NCBI RefSeq assembly: GCF_012767755.2
Contig: NZ_AP023189.1
Coordinates: 620,001 to 684,000, forward strand
Direction: 5' to 3'
Source: Pseudomonas tohonis
GTDB taxonomy: Bacteria; Pseudomonadota; Gammaproteobacteria; Pseudomonadales; Pseudomonadaceae
DNA length: 64,000 nucleotides
In this document: positions 1 through 8,774 of the stretch, one piece after another
Layout: each line of letters starts with the position of its first letter
How positions within the stretch are numbered: position 1 is the first letter of the stretch
Position numbers and translations under genes: made by a program
Notes under the pieces: generated by a model
What the model saw: only the letters and a program-made list of their open reading frames with translations
Database searches by the model: none
What the model was told of the DNA's origin: nothing

Positions 1-1
1 G

Positions 2-1393
2 AAGCGCTTCGAAGCCTACGGCTGGCAGGTGATCCGCAATGTCGACGGCCATGACGCCGACGAGATCCGCACCGCCATCGAGACCGCCCGCAAGAGCGCG
101 CAACCGACCCTGATCTGCTGCAAGACCATCATCGGCTTCGGTTCGCCCAACAAGCAGGGCAAGGAAGAGTGCCACGGCGCTGCCCTGGGCAACGACGAGA
201 TCGCCCTGACCCGCGCCAACCTGGGCTGGAGCCACGCGCCCTTCGAGATCCCGGCCGACATCTACGCCGAGTGGAGCGCCAAGGAAGCCGGCGCCGCTCG
301 TGAAGCCGCCTGGAACGAGCGCTTTGCCGCCTACGCCGCCGCCCACCCCGAGCTGGCCGCCGAATTCCAGCGCCGCATCAAGGGCGAGCTGCCTGCCGAC
401 TTCGCCGAGCAGGCCGCCGCCTACATCGCCGATGTCGCCGCCAAGGGCGAGACCATCGCCAGCCGCAAGGCCAGCCAGAACGCCCTGAACGCCTTCGGCC
501 CGCTGCTGCCCGAGTTCCTCGGCGGCTCCGCCGACCTGGCCGGCTCCAACCTGACCCTGTGGAAAGGCTGCAAGGGCGTCTCCGCCGAGGATGCCGCCGG
601 CAACTACCTGTTCTACGGCGTCCGCGAGTTCGGCATGAGCGCCATCATGAACGGCGTTGCCCTGCACGGCGGCTTCATCCCCTACGGCGCGACCTTCCTG
701 ATCTTCATGGAATACGCCCGCAACGCCGTGCGCATGTCCGCGCTGATGAAGCAGCGCGTGCTCTATGTCTTCACCCACGACTCCATCGGCCTGGGCGAGG
801 ACGGCCCGACCCACCAGCCCATCGAGCAACTGGCCAGCCTGCGTTCGACCCCGAACCTGGACACCTGGCGCCCCGCCGACGCGGTGGAATCCGCCGTGGC
901 CTGGAAGGCTGCCATCGAGCGCAACGACGGCCCAAGCGCGCTGATCTTCTCCCGCCAGAACCTGCCCCACCAGGCGCGCGATGCGGCCCAGCTGGCCAAC
1001 ATCGCCCGTGGCGGCTACGTGCTCAAGGACTGCGACGGCGAGCCCGAGCTGATCCTCATCGCCACCGGCTCCGAAGTCGGCCTGGCGGTACAGGCCTTCG
1101 AGCAACTGAGCGCCGCCGGCCGCAAGGTGCGCGTCGTCTCCATGCCGTCCACCAGCCTGTTCGACCAGCAGGATGCCGCCTACAAGCAATCCGTGCTGCC
1201 GCTGGAAGTCGGTGCGCGCATCGCCATCGAAGCCGCCCACGCCGACTACTGGTACAAGTACGTGGGCCTGGAAGGCCGCGTGATCGGCATGACCAGCTTC
1301 GGCGAATCCGCCCCGGCCCCGGCCCTGTTCGAACACTTCGGCTTCACCGTCGAGAACATCGTCGCCACCGCTGAAGAATTGCTGGAGGACTGA
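2..1393 (+). CDS. tkt: Transketolase, 3-prime part (5-prime end outside window)
   Basis: Thiamine-diphosphate transketolase of the non-oxidative pentose phosphate pathway, moving two-carbon ketol units between sugar phosphates in the cytosol. The open frame runs in from the window edge (codons from base 2), so the start is missing; about 463 residues remain of a usual length near 665, i.e. the end of the TPP-binding domain, the pyrimidine-binding domain and the C-terminal domain. The visible landmarks are [13 protein letters not shown], then [15 protein letters not shown], then a C-terminal domain with [10 protein letters not shown]. It heads the tkt-epd-pgk-fba order known in Pseudomonas. 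The gap to epd is filled by a hairpin repeat. Identification is secure; only the 5-prime end is unseen. Confidence 0.97.
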   Translation, partial: KRFEAYGWQVIRNVDGHDADEIRTAIETARKSAQPTLICCKTIIGFGSPNKQGKEECHGAALGNDEIALTRANLGWSHAPFEIPADIYAEWSAKEAGAAREAAWNERFAAYAAAHPELAAEFQRRIKGELPADFAEQAAAYIADVAAKGETIASRKASQNALNAFGPLLPEFLGGSADLAGSNLTLWKGCKGVSAEDAAGNYLFYGVREFGMSAIMNGVALHGGFIPYGATFLIFMEYARNAVRMSALMKQRVLYVFTHDSIGLGEDGPTHQPIEQLASLRSTPNLDTWRPADAVESAVAWKAAIERNDGPSALIFSRQNLPHQARDAAQLANIARGGYVLKDCDGEPELILIATGSEVGLAVQAFEQLSAAGRKVRVVSMPSTSLFDQQDAAYKQSVLPLEVGARIAIEAAHADYWYKYVGLEGRVIGMTSFGESAPAPALFEHFGFTVENIVATAEELLED

Positions 1394-1395
1394 CG

Positions 1396-1482
1396 CCAGC
1401 TGCAAGCTGCAAGCCTCAAGCGGCAAGCGAGAGCCCCTCTGCCGCCGCCTGACTTGCAGCTTGCCGCTTGCGGCTTGCGGCT
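1396..1482. repeat. Hairpin intergenic repeat (GCAAGC family), copy 1
   Basis: The whole tkt-epd gap is built of GCAAGC/GCTTGC units. The left arm (about 1398-1428) carries GCTGCAAGCTGCAAGC and the right arm (about 1452-1482) carries its imperfect complement. The central part contains GAGCCCC and GCCGCC. A second copy with the same arm and loop words lies at 43763-43856. It would form a long hairpin in the tkt-epd transcript. The right arm ends directly at the epd start codon. Confidence 0.8.
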
Positions 1483-2550
1483 ATGTCCAATCCTCGTTTC
1501 CGCGTTGCCCTGAACGGCTACGGCCGTATCGGTCGTTGCGTCCTGCGTGCGCTGCATGAGCGTGGCGGGCGTGATGGCTTCGAGATCGTCGCCCTCAATG
1601 ACCTGGCCGACCAGGCCAGCATCGAGTACCTGACGCGCTTCGACTCCACCCATGGCCGCTTCCCGGGGGACGTGAAGGTCGACGGCGATTGCCTGCACAT
1701 CAACGGCGACTGCGTGAAGGTGCTGCGCAACCCGGCGCCCGAGGGCATCGACTGGGCGGCGCTGGGCGTCGACCTGGTGCTCGAGTGCTCCGGCCAGTAC
1801 ACCAACCGCGCCCAGGCCGAGCGCTTCCTGCGCGCCGGCGCGCCACGCGTGCTGTTCTCCCAGCCGATGGCCAGCGAGGCGGACATCGACGCCACCATCG
1901 TCTACGGCGTCAACCAGGACAGCCTCCTCGGCACCGAGACCCTGGTCTCCAACGCCTCCTGCACCACCAACTGCGGCGTGCCCTTGCTGAAACTTCTCGA
2001 CGAGTCCGTGGGTCTGGAATACGTCTCCATCACCACCATCCACTCCGCGATGAACGACCAGCCGGTAATCGACGCCTATCACCACGAGGACCTGCGCCGC
2101 ACGCGCTCGGCCTTCCAGTCGGTGATCCCGGTCTCCACCGGGCTGGCCCGGGGCATCGAGCGCCTGCTGCCGGAACTGACCGGGCGCATCCAGGCCAAGG
2201 CCATCCGCGTGCCGACGGTGAACGTGTCCTGCCTGGACATCACCCTGCAGACCGCCCGCGACACCAGTGCCGCCGAGATCAACCGCGTGCTGCGCGAGGC
2301 CGCCGAAAGCGGCCCGCTCAAGGGCCTGCTGGCCTACACCGAGCTGCCCCACGCCAGCTGCGATTTCAATCACGATCCCCATTCCGCCATCGTCGACGGC
2401 AGCCAGACCCGCGTGTCCGGGCCGCGCCTGGTCAACCTGCTGGCCTGGTTCGACAACGAGTGGGGCTTCGCCAACCGCATGCTCGACACCGCAGGCCACT
2501 ACCTGCGGGTTTCCGCTGTTTCCACAACATCCAGCCCCGTGAAGGACTGA
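1483..2550 (+). CDS. epd: D-erythrose-4-phosphate dehydrogenase
   Basis: GapA-like NAD-dependent dehydrogenase that oxidises erythrose 4-phosphate to 4-phosphoerythronate for pyridoxal phosphate synthesis. The N-terminal Rossmann motif is [10 protein letters not shown] and the catalytic cysteine sits in NASCTTNC; the C-terminus has [12 protein letters not shown]. It is 355 residues from the ATG at 1483, which gives MSNPRF; an in-frame TTG at 1468 lies inside the repeat. No good Shine-Dalgarno precedes the ATG because the GCTTGC repeat abuts it. It sits between tkt and pgk, with only 4 bp to pgk, so it is in one operon. An ordinary glyceraldehyde-3-phosphate dehydrogenase is the alternative, but the pgk-adjacent position and length favour Epd. 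Confidence 0.9.
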   Translation: MSNPRFRVALNGYGRIGRCVLRALHERGGRDGFEIVALNDLADQASIEYLTRFDSTHGRFPGDVKVDGDCLHINGDCVKVLRNPAPEGIDWAALGVDLVLECSGQYTNRAQAERFLRAGAPRVLFSQPMASEADIDATIVYGVNQDSLLGTETLVSNASCTTNCGVPLLKLLDESVGLEYVSITTIHSAMNDQPVIDAYHHEDLRRTRSAFQSVIPVSTGLARGIERLLPELTGRIQAKAIRVPTVNVSCLDITLQTARDTSAAEINRVLREAAESGPLKGLLAYTELPHASCDFNHDPHSAIVDGSQTRVSGPRLVNLLAWFDNEWGFANRMLDTAGHYLRVSAVSTTSSPVKD

Positions 2551-2554
2551 CCCC

Positions 2555-3718
2555 ATGACCGTGTTGAAAATGACCGACCTCGACCTCCAGGGTAAGCGCG
2601 TACTGATCCGCGAAGACCTCAACGTCCCGGTGAAGGACGGTGTCGTGAAGAGCGATGCGCGCATCCTCGCCTCCCTGCCGACCATCAAGCTGGCACTGGA
2701 GAAGGGCGCGGCGGTGATGGTCTGCTCGCACCTGGGTCGTCCCACCGAAGGCGAGTTCTCCGAGGAGAACAGCCTCAAGCCGGTCGCCGACTACCTGGCC
2801 AAGGCCCTGGGCCGCGACGTGCCGCTGGTGGCCGACTACCTGGACGGCGTCGACGTCGCCCCCGGCCAGGTGGTGCTGTTCGAGAACGTGCGCTTCAACA
2901 AGGGCGAGAAGAAGAACGCCGACGAGCTGGCGCAGAAGTACGCCGCGCTGTGCGACGTGTTCGTGATGGACGCCTTCGGCACCGCCCACCGCGCCGAGGG
3001 CTCGACCCACGGCGTGGCCAAGTTCGCCAAGGTCGCCGCCGCCGGCCCGCTGCTGGCCGCCGAACTGGACGCCCTCGGCAAGGCCCTGGGCAATCCGGCC
3101 CGCCCGATGGCCGCCATCGTCGCCGGCTCCAAGGTCTCCACCAAGCTCGACGTGCTCAACTCCCTGAGCCAGATCTGCGACCAGCTGATCGTCGGTGGCG
3201 GCATCGCCAACACCTTCCTCGCCGCGGCCGGCTACAAGGTCGGCAAGTCGCTGCACGAGGCCGACCTGCTGGATACCGCCCGCGCCATCGCCGCCAAGGT
3301 CAGCGTGCCGCTGCCGGTGGACGTGGTGGTCGCCAAGGAATTCGCCGAGACCGCCGAAGCCACCGTCAAGGCCATCGCCGACGTCGCCGACGACGACATG
3401 ATCCTCGACATCGGCCCGCAGACCGCCGCCCAGTTCGCCGAGCTGCTGAAGTCATCGAAGACCATCCTCTGGAACGGCCCGGTCGGCGTCTTCGAGTTCG
3501 ACCAGTTCGGCAACGGCACCCAGGTGCTGGCCCAGGCCATCGCCGAGAGCCCGGCCTTCTCCATCGCTGGCGGTGGCGACACCCTGGCGGCCATCGACAA
3601 GTACGGCGTCGGCGAGCGCATCTCCTATATTTCCACTGGCGGCGGCGCTTTCCTCGAGTTCGTCGAGGGCAAGGTCCTGCCGGCCGTGGACGTGCTGGAA
3701 CAGCGCGCCAAGGCCTGA
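2555..3718 (+). CDS. pgk: Phosphoglycerate kinase
   Basis: Cytosolic glycolytic/gluconeogenic enzyme that transfers phosphate between 1,3-bisphosphoglycerate and ADP. The protein is 387 residues, the normal bacterial length. The N-domain shows [11 protein letters not shown] and [24 protein letters not shown] is the substrate-site block. The C-domain ends with [10 protein letters not shown] and [13 protein letters not shown] (nucleotide binding). It starts 4 bp after the epd stop and is probably translationally coupled. Nothing is odd. Confidence 0.98.
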   Translation: MTVLKMTDLDLQGKRVLIREDLNVPVKDGVVKSDARILASLPTIKLALEKGAAVMVCSHLGRPTEGEFSEENSLKPVADYLAKALGRDVPLVADYLDGVDVAPGQVVLFENVRFNKGEKKNADELAQKYAALCDVFVMDAFGTAHRAEGSTHGVAKFAKVAAAGPLLAAELDALGKALGNPARPMAAIVAGSKVSTKLDVLNSLSQICDQLIVGGGIANTFLAAAGYKVGKSLHEADLLDTARAIAAKVSVPLPVDVVVAKEFAETAEATVKAIADVADDDMILDIGPQTAAQFAELLKSSKTILWNGPVGVFEFDQFGNGTQVLAQAIAESPAFSIAGGGDTLAAIDKYGVGERISYISTGGGAFLEFVEGKVLPAVDVLEQRAKA

Positions 3719-3786
3719 AATAGCGGCTAAACCATGGCGGCGGCCCGTGGTCCCTTGAACAGGACCCGAGAAAAGGAGTTGCCGCC

Positions 3787-3981
3787 ATGCGTACCAACCT
3801 GATCCTGCTGTCGTTGTTCGCGATGCTCACCGGTTGTGCGGGTGGTTCTTCCCCCGCCACTTGCGAGGTGTTGAGCCCGCCCCAGGTCGTCCTGCCGCAA
3901 TCCCAGGACGACCAGCGCGTCGAGGCCCAGAGCAGCGGTGATCCGACCGTCAACGGCAGCCAGGAACGGCACTGTCCATGA
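3787..3981 (+). CDS. Small lipoprotein, function unknown
   Basis: A 64-residue product with a short hydrophobic signal and a lipobox LTGC at about residues 14-17, so it is likely lipid-anchored. The mature part is only about 47 residues and contains two further cysteines (in ATCEV and at ERHC). A strong AAAAGGAG ribosome site lies about 10 bases before the ATG. It lies between pgk and a second small lipoprotein gene and may be co-transcribed with it. I recognise no family. Confidence 0.7.
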   Translation: MRTNLILLSLFAMLTGCAGGSSPATCEVLSPPQVVLPQSQDDQRVEAQSSGDPTVNGSQERHCP

Positions 3982-4023
3982 CCCTCGATGGGTGAACGGC
4001 CTTCTGGCCAAGGGAGTGAAGGG

Positions 4024-4341
4024 ATGAAAGGCATGTTCGCCCTTGCGGCGCTGTTGGCGCTGGGCGGTTGTGCGGGCGCTCAGGCGCCGGCTGACGACTG
4101 GACCCGCTGGGTCTGCGACAGCCAGGCCGAGGTGCTGTGGCGCTTCGTCGACGCCGACCGGGAGCAAGTGGACCTGCGTCTGGGTGGCGGCGATATCGTC
4201 TACCGCCTCAAGCAAGAACCTTCGGGGTCCGGCGCGCTCTATAGCGACAGCCGCCTGGCCTTCCACACCAAGGGTGACGAGGGGCTGGTGTACTGGGTCG
4301 CCACCGATGACCTGATCGGTCGCGGCTGCAAGGCGCCCTGA
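4024..4341 (+). CDS. MliC-like lipoprotein (putative C-type lysozyme inhibitor)
   Basis: A 105-residue protein with signal and lipobox (LGGC at about 13-16), preceded by AGGGAGTGAAGGG. After the anchor comes a single small beta domain: WVCDSQAEVLWRF, then YRLKQEPSGSGALYSDSRL and FHTKGDEGLVYW. The last two blocks match the MliC signature (S-x-S-G-A-x-Y-x-D then F-x-x-K-G-x-E-A). MliC proteins sit in the outer membrane or periplasm and block C-type lysozyme. Two cysteines (in WVC and RGC) can form the usual disulfide. The family call rests on motif memory only; a longer frame exists upstream, but the ATG at 4024 has the ribosome site. Confidence 0.7.
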   Translation: MKGMFALAALLALGGCAGAQAPADDWTRWVCDSQAEVLWRFVDADREQVDLRLGGGDIVYRLKQEPSGSGALYSDSRLAFHTKGDEGLVYWVATDDLIGRGCKAP

Positions 4342-4360
4342 ACCGGCGCCGATGATTGCA

Positions 4361-4391
4361 CCGGGCCGGCGTCATCGCCGGCCGGTTTTTA
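4361..4391 (+). terminator. Rho-independent terminator
   Basis: The stem GGCCGGCG (4364-4371) pairs with CGCCGGCC (4376-4383) across a TCAT loop, followed by GGTTTTTA. It closes the pgk/lipoprotein transcript ahead of fba. Confidence 0.85.
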
Positions 4392-4491
4392 CGGGAGGAC
4401 GCTCGCCGTCCTTCATGGAACTTGAACCTGGCCTGCCCCTGCGGCAGGCTTCGCATTTCGAATGCCCACCCACTCGGGAGACTGAAACACC

Positions 4492-5556
4492 ATGGCACTC
4501 ATCAGCATGCGCCAGATGCTGGACCACGCCGCCGAATTCGGCTACGGCGTACCGGCCTTCAACGTCAACAACCTGGAACAGATGCGCGCCATCATGGAAG
4601 CGGCCGACAAGACCGATTCCCCGGTGATCGTCCAGGCTTCCGCCGGTGCCCGCAAATACGCCGGCGCGCCTTTCCTGCGCCACCTGATCCTGGCGGCCAT
4701 CGAAGAATTCCCGCACATCCCGGTGTGCATGCACCAGGACCACGGCACCAGCCCGGACGTCTGCCAGCGCTCCATCCAGCTGGGCTTCTCCTCGGTGATG
4801 ATGGACGGTTCCCTGCGTGAAGACGGCAAGACCCCGGCCGACTACGAATACAACGTCCGCGTGACCCAGCAGACCGTGGCCTTCGCGCACGCCTGCGGCG
4901 TGTCGGTGGAAGGCGAGCTGGGCTGCCTGGGCAGCCTGGAAACCGGCATGGCCGGCGAGGAAGACGGCGTCGGTGCCGAGGGCGTGCTGGACCACAGCCA
5001 ACTGCTGACCGACCCGGAAGAGGCCGCGGACTTCGTCAAGAAGACCCAGGTCGACGCCCTGGCCATCGCCATCGGCACCAGCCACGGCGCCTACAAGTTC
5101 ACCAAGCCGCCGACTGGCGACGTGCTCTCCATCGAGCGCATCAAGGAGATCCACAAGCGCATCCCCAACACCCACCTGGTGATGCACGGCTCCTCTTCGG
5201 TGCCGCAGGAGTGGCTAAAGGTGATCAACGAATTCGGCGGCGACATCAAGGAGACCTACGGCGTGCCGGTCGAGGAGATCGTCGAAGGCATCAAGCACGG
5301 CGTGCGCAAGGTCAACATCGACACCGACCTGCGCCTGGCCTCCACCGGTGCCATCCGCCGCATGATGGCCGAGCAGCCGAGCGAGTTCGACCCGCGCAAG
5401 TTCTTCGCCAAGACCATCGTCGCCATGCGTGATATCTGCATCGCCCGCTACGAAGCCTTCGGCACCGCCGGCAACGCCTCGAAGATCAAGCCGATCTCCC
5501 TCGAAGGCATGTACCAGCGCTACGCCAAGGGCGAGCTGACCGCCAAGGTCAACTGA
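4492..5556 (+). CDS. fba: Class II fructose-bisphosphate aldolase (Calvin-cycle subtype)
   Basis: Zinc-dependent aldolase interconverting fructose 1,6-bisphosphate with dihydroxyacetone phosphate and glyceraldehyde 3-phosphate. It is 354 residues, full length for this subtype. Metal and substrate motifs: MHQDHGTS near residue 80 (zinc histidine), [23 protein letters not shown] and [11 protein letters not shown]. It stands alone between a terminator upstream and a strong terminator downstream. In Pseudomonas this gene commonly follows pgk, as here. It serves gluconeogenesis in an organism that uses the Entner-Doudoroff route for sugars (known for the genus). Confidence 0.97.
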   Translation: MALISMRQMLDHAAEFGYGVPAFNVNNLEQMRAIMEAADKTDSPVIVQASAGARKYAGAPFLRHLILAAIEEFPHIPVCMHQDHGTSPDVCQRSIQLGFSSVMMDGSLREDGKTPADYEYNVRVTQQTVAFAHACGVSVEGELGCLGSLETGMAGEEDGVGAEGVLDHSQLLTDPEEAADFVKKTQVDALAIAIGTSHGAYKFTKPPTGDVLSIERIKEIHKRIPNTHLVMHGSSSVPQEWLKVINEFGGDIKETYGVPVEEIVEGIKHGVRKVNIDTDLRLASTGAIRRMMAEQPSEFDPRKFFAKTIVAMRDICIARYEAFGTAGNASKIKPISLEGMYQRYAKGELTAKVN

Positions 5557-5575
5557 GTTCTGGCGCTGTAAACGG

Positions 5576-5603
5576 AAAGCCCCGCATTCGCGGGGCTTTC
5601 TGC
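5576..5603. terminator. Rho-independent terminator, probably bidirectional
   Basis: AAAGCCCCGC (5576-5585) and GCGGGGCTTT (5590-5599) form a 10-bp stem with an ATTC loop. It lies between the convergent fba and PL7 lyase genes and can serve both. Confidence 0.93.
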
Positions 5604-5635
5604 TTTCCGGGGCCTGGAACCCGCATGCGGCGTCC

Positions 5636-6325
5636 TTACTGGGCGGTGCTGCTTGCCAGGGCCCGGTGCTCGAGCTTCAGGTTGTAGAAGGTGGCGCTGC
5701 CGGCTTCGGTGGCCTCGCCGACGTTGTCCTGGGCATAGACCCCGGCCTTGAAGTACAGCGGCTTGGGCGCCCAGGTGGGGTCCAGCTGCTGGGTGAACAT
5801 CGTGCTGTTGACCAGGATGCTCAGCTGCCCGGTGGGCGACATGTTGATGACGTAGGTGAAGCGCTGGTTGAGCTTCACGCCGCTGAGCAGGGTGACCACC
5901 GCACCGGCCTCGTCGCTCGGGGTGTTGCGCACCTTGGCGACGATGTTGCCGGTGCCGGTCTTGGTCTTGAACTGGTACTCCAGCTTGAGCAGCGGACTGG
6001 TGCTGCCGTAGGCATGGATCTGGCCGATCACGATCTTGCCCGTGGACGGGACCTGGCCCACCGCCAGGTTGGCGCTCATGTAGTTGTCGGCGGCACCGTA
6101 GGTCCAGTTGCGCAGCTTGCCGTCGGCGTAGGTCTCGCGCAGCTCGCTGCGCGGGTAGACGGCGTTGGCGGTGGCGCTGCCGTTCACCGGGGTCCAGAAG
6201 AACAGGGTGCCGTTGGCCGCCTTGAAGTAGTTGTCCTGATAGCCACCCATCAGGGCGGGGGTTTCGATGGTCACCGAAGGGCTGCCGACGGGGATGGTGA
6301 GGTTCCAGGTTCCGAGATCGATCAT
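5636..6325 (-). CDS. Polysaccharide lyase family 7 alginate lyase
   Basis: Single-domain PL7 lyase of 229 residues, which cleaves alginate by beta-elimination. The three family signatures are present in order: RSELRE at 59-64, QIH at 102-104 and YFKAGVY at 191-197, which supply the catalytic Arg, Gln, His and Tyr. There is no signal peptide: the protein begins MIDLGTWNLT directly at the fold. That matches the leaderless PL7 lyases known in Pseudomonas, so the route to the substrate is unclear. No alginate genes surround it. A 7-bp inverted repeat sits just upstream of the start codon (see 6334-6350). Confidence 0.88.
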   Translation of the reverse strand: MIDLGTWNLTIPVGSPSVTIETPALMGGYQDNYFKAANGTLFFWTPVNGSATANAVYPRSELRETYADGKLRNWTYGAADNYMSANLAVGQVPSTGKIVIGQIHAYGSTSPLLKLEYQFKTKTGTGNIVAKVRNTPSDEAGAVVTLLSGVKLNQRFTYVINMSPTGQLSILVNSTMFTQQLDPTWAPKPLYFKAGVYAQDNVGEATEAGSATFYNLKLEHRALASSTAQ

Positions 6326-6836
6326 TTTGACTGAGTTCTCTAAGAGAACTTTCAGTCGGGTGCTATCTCATCCACGAGACGTAATCACTTACTGCGGCAT
6401 CCGGCCAACTGCACACGAACTAAAAGTGAAAGCTAGGTAGTGGCAGGGGGGGGCTGCCGTGTCGTCCGAAGGCATTTACGCCGTCTCGCGGAACGCTTTA
6501 TAGGGCTGCGCAAGCCCCTTGTTAATCACCGATCGTCGCCGTCGGGCCTGTCAAAAAGCCGTCTGGAACGGGCTTTGCCATCAAGGTGCAATCGCCAAAA
6601 CTAACCAGGTGGTTCATGTCCGGAATGCCGCCCTCAGGTGGAATGCGGCTTGCGCCGAATCATTGGCGTCATTTTTCCGTAAGCGCAGCGGCAGCCCCGT
6701 TCCGCTGGGGGCGGGCAGGTGCTTCGAGGGCATCCGATGAACGGTCGCCGGGCGTCTGCCGCTGCGCTGACAGGCTGCGTCGCAAACTGTCACCGGCGGT
6801 AGAATGCGGGCTTTCCCCCGGCCGCACCGATCCCCC
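6326..6836. other. Intergenic region without a supported gene
   Basis: About 510 bases between the divergent PL7 lyase and YgjP-like genes. It holds the lyase-leader inverted repeat and an 8-G run in GGCAG-G7-CTGCC (6442-6458), but no open frame with a ribosome site and coding-like composition. Promoters for both flanking genes must lie here. Confidence 0.6.
6334..6350 (-). promoter_or_regulatory. Inverted repeat in lyase leader
   Basis: AGTTCTC (6334-6340) and GAGAACT (6344-6350) are perfect arms with a 3-base spacer, 9 bases from the lyase start codon. It could be an operator or a hairpin that covers the ribosome site. The role is inferred from position only. Confidence 0.45.
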
Positions 6837-7337
6837 ATGAACCCGCTCCGCTACATCCGGTCCTACCCCGTCCACCTGCAGGAGCAGATTCGCCTGCTGG
6901 TCGAGCAGCGCCGCCTGGGCGAATACCTCGCCAAGCGCTACCCGGATCGCCATGAGGTGCAAAGCGACAAGGCCCTCTACGGCTACACCAATGCCCTGCG
7001 CCAGGAGCACCTGCGCAATGCGCCGGCCATCGACAAGGTGGTCTACGACAACAAGCTGGACGTCGTGCAGAAGGCGCTCGGGCTGCACACGGCGATCTCC
7101 CGGGTGCAGGGCGGCAAGCTGAAGGCGAAGAAGGAGATCCGCGTGGCCTCGCTGTTCAAGGAGGCGGCGCCGGAGTTCCTGCGGATGATCGTGGTGCACG
7201 AGCTGGCGCACCTGCGCGAGCGCGACCACAACAAGGCGTTCTACCAGCTCTGCGAACACATGCTGCCGGGTTATCACCAGCTGGAGTTCGACCTGCGCCT
7301 GTACTTGATCCAGCGTGAGCTGGAGGCGGGGAACTGA
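6837..7337 (+). CDS. YgjP-like (DUF45/WLM) zinc metallohydrolase
   Basis: A 166-residue cytosolic protein of the YgjP/DUF45 gluzincin group. The zinc motif HELAH is at 121-125 (IVVHELAHLRERDH) and a third ligand is probably H131 in DHNKAFY, the usual arrangement for this family. The N-terminal half is helical and charged. The family is predicted to be peptidase-like; substrates are unknown to me. The ATG at 6837 gives MNPLRY; the upstream in-frame ATG at 6804 only adds a short arginine/proline-rich stretch. It is monocistronic. Confidence 0.85.
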   Translation: MNPLRYIRSYPVHLQEQIRLLVEQRRLGEYLAKRYPDRHEVQSDKALYGYTNALRQEHLRNAPAIDKVVYDNKLDVVQKALGLHTAISRVQGGKLKAKKEIRVASLFKEAAPEFLRMIVVHELAHLRERDHNKAFYQLCEHMLPGYHQLEFDLRLYLIQRELEAGN

Positions 7338-7583
7338 AGGGGAATGGCTGGGGGAGGGAGGGAGAGTGTCATGCCCAACCCCAGCTGTGGAGGGCTGCAG
7401 GATGAGCGCAGTCCTGAGGCGGGCATGACGGGACCGACTATACCCATGCGCCCCGGGTGGTCGATGTAGGCCCCATCCCAAAGGCTCCGCCGAATGCTCC
7501 GGCGAGGCTCCCCGTACCTGCTCGCGTACGCCGGAAAAAGCCTGCTAGGCTCTCCCCATCCCTGTCGTCGAGTATTCGCGGGC

Positions 7584-8336
7584 ATGAGCCGCTACCTACG
7601 GATGTTGTGTCCAGTGCTGCTGTGCCTGGCGTTCGCGCCATCCGCGCCGGCCCGCGAATGGCTGGCCGTGGGGGCCGAGTTCCCGCGCCTGTTCGGGCAG
7701 ACGGTGGAAGGTCGTTACATCGGCCTCGGCCCTGACGTGCTGCGCGAGGTGGTGCAGCGCATGGGCGACTCGGTGCGCTTCGAGGTCTACCCCTGGGCCC
7801 GGGCGCAGAAGATGGTGGCGCAGGGGCGCGCAGACATCCTCATCGGCCCCTATCGCACGCCGGAGCGCGAGGGGCTGTTCCTCTTCAGCCAGCGTCCCTT
7901 CTACCGCGACCGCATCGTGTTCTTCGCCCGTTCCGGCCTCGCTCTCGCGTGGCAGGGCGACTACGCCAACCTGGCCGGCAAGCGCATCGGGGTCATCCGT
8001 GGCTGGACCTACGGGCCGAGCTTCGACCAGGGCCGCGAGGCGATGGACCTGCACAGCATCGAGAGCGTCGACAACGCGATACGCATGCTGGTGATGGGCC
8101 GCATCGACCTGCTGGCGAGCAACGAACGCAACACCCGGCCACGCATCGACGCCCTCGAGCATGGGGCGGTCAGCCAGCTGCAGCCGATCATCGATACCCA
8201 GGACGGCTACTTCGCCTTCCCCAGGACCGACGAGCATGCCGCCTTGCGCAAGGACTTCGACCGCGCCTTCGCCGGCCTGGTCGCCGAGGGGCGCCTGAGC
8301 GTGCTTGCCCTGCGCCAGGGCGTCACCATCCCCTGA
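7584..8336 (+). CDS. Periplasmic SBP_bac_3-type protein
   Basis: A 250-residue secreted protein of the amino-acid-binding (ABC family 3) fold. The signal peptide is MSRYLRMLCPVLLCLAFAPS followed by APA and the mature start REWLAVG. Typical blocks follow: GLGPDVLREVVQRMG, PWARAQKMVAQGRADILIGPYRTPERE, and LAGKRIGVIRGWTYG. There is no permease or ATPase nearby, as is common for the many orphan family-3 proteins in Pseudomonas. A longer in-frame start at 7494 lacks a signal sequence; the ATG at 7584 is preferred for that reason although its ribosome site is weak. The ligand cannot be told. Confidence 0.8.
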   Translation: MSRYLRMLCPVLLCLAFAPSAPAREWLAVGAEFPRLFGQTVEGRYIGLGPDVLREVVQRMGDSVRFEVYPWARAQKMVAQGRADILIGPYRTPEREGLFLFSQRPFYRDRIVFFARSGLALAWQGDYANLAGKRIGVIRGWTYGPSFDQGREAMDLHSIESVDNAIRMLVMGRIDLLASNERNTRPRIDALEHGAVSQLQPIIDTQDGYFAFPRTDEHAALRKDFDRAFAGLVAEGRLSVLALRQGVTIP

Positions 8337-8342
8337 GGGGCG

Positions 8343-8600
8343 TCAGGGCGCGATACGTGGCGGGGCCTGGAACTGCGCGTCGATGTCCCGCTTCAGGCGC
8401 TGGACCAGATGCAGCGCCTCGGCCTTGCCGCAGGTGGCGGAGAAGGGGATGCCGGCGGTTTCGAGGATGGTCTTGCGGGTGCGCTGGTCGTAGATGAGCA
8501 CATGCAGGCTGCGATCGCTGTCCATGTGCCCGGAGAACCCCAGTGGCAGCAACTGGGTACGCATGAAGTCCAGGGTCCTGGACAGTCGTTCGGTTTCCAC
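8343..8600 (-). CDS. Small conserved-looking protein, possibly DUF1652-like
   Basis: An 85-residue cytosolic protein read from a GTG at 8600, with GAGG eight bases upstream. The order is: helix RTLDFMRTQLLP, strand segment DRSLHVLIYD, then TAGIPFSATC and a C-terminal helix EALHLVQRLKRDI. That plan resembles the Pseudomonas-specific DUF1652 proteins, but I cannot confirm membership. It ends 6 bp from the convergent SBP gene and is divergent from the HDOD gene. Confidence 0.55.
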   Translation of the reverse strand: METERLSRTLDFMRTQLLPLGFSGHMDSDRSLHVLIYDQRTRKTILETAGIPFSATCGKAEALHLVQRLKRDIDAQFQAPPRIAP

Positions 8601-8774
8601 GGGGATGGCCTCGGTGCTGTGGGGGGAAGGTGGACGCTACCCACCCATGGAGTGGAACGTGCCGGCGGGCGTTCGGTTCCCCGCACCTGCGTGTCGCTCG
8701 TCGGCGGAGTGGTGCGGCACTGTCTGCCGGCAGCGCCGATGGCTACACTGGCACAAGGCCATGTGGGGACTGTC

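Noticed and set aside
6446..6453. Run of eight G residues as a phase-variation tract
   Set aside because: It is not within or just before a gene and has no clear promoter next to it, so no phase-variable function can be argued.
8409..8774. N-terminal extension of the HDOD protein
   Set aside because: Overlaps the opposite small gene and its promoter; no domain; the GTG at 8775 fits the domain start.
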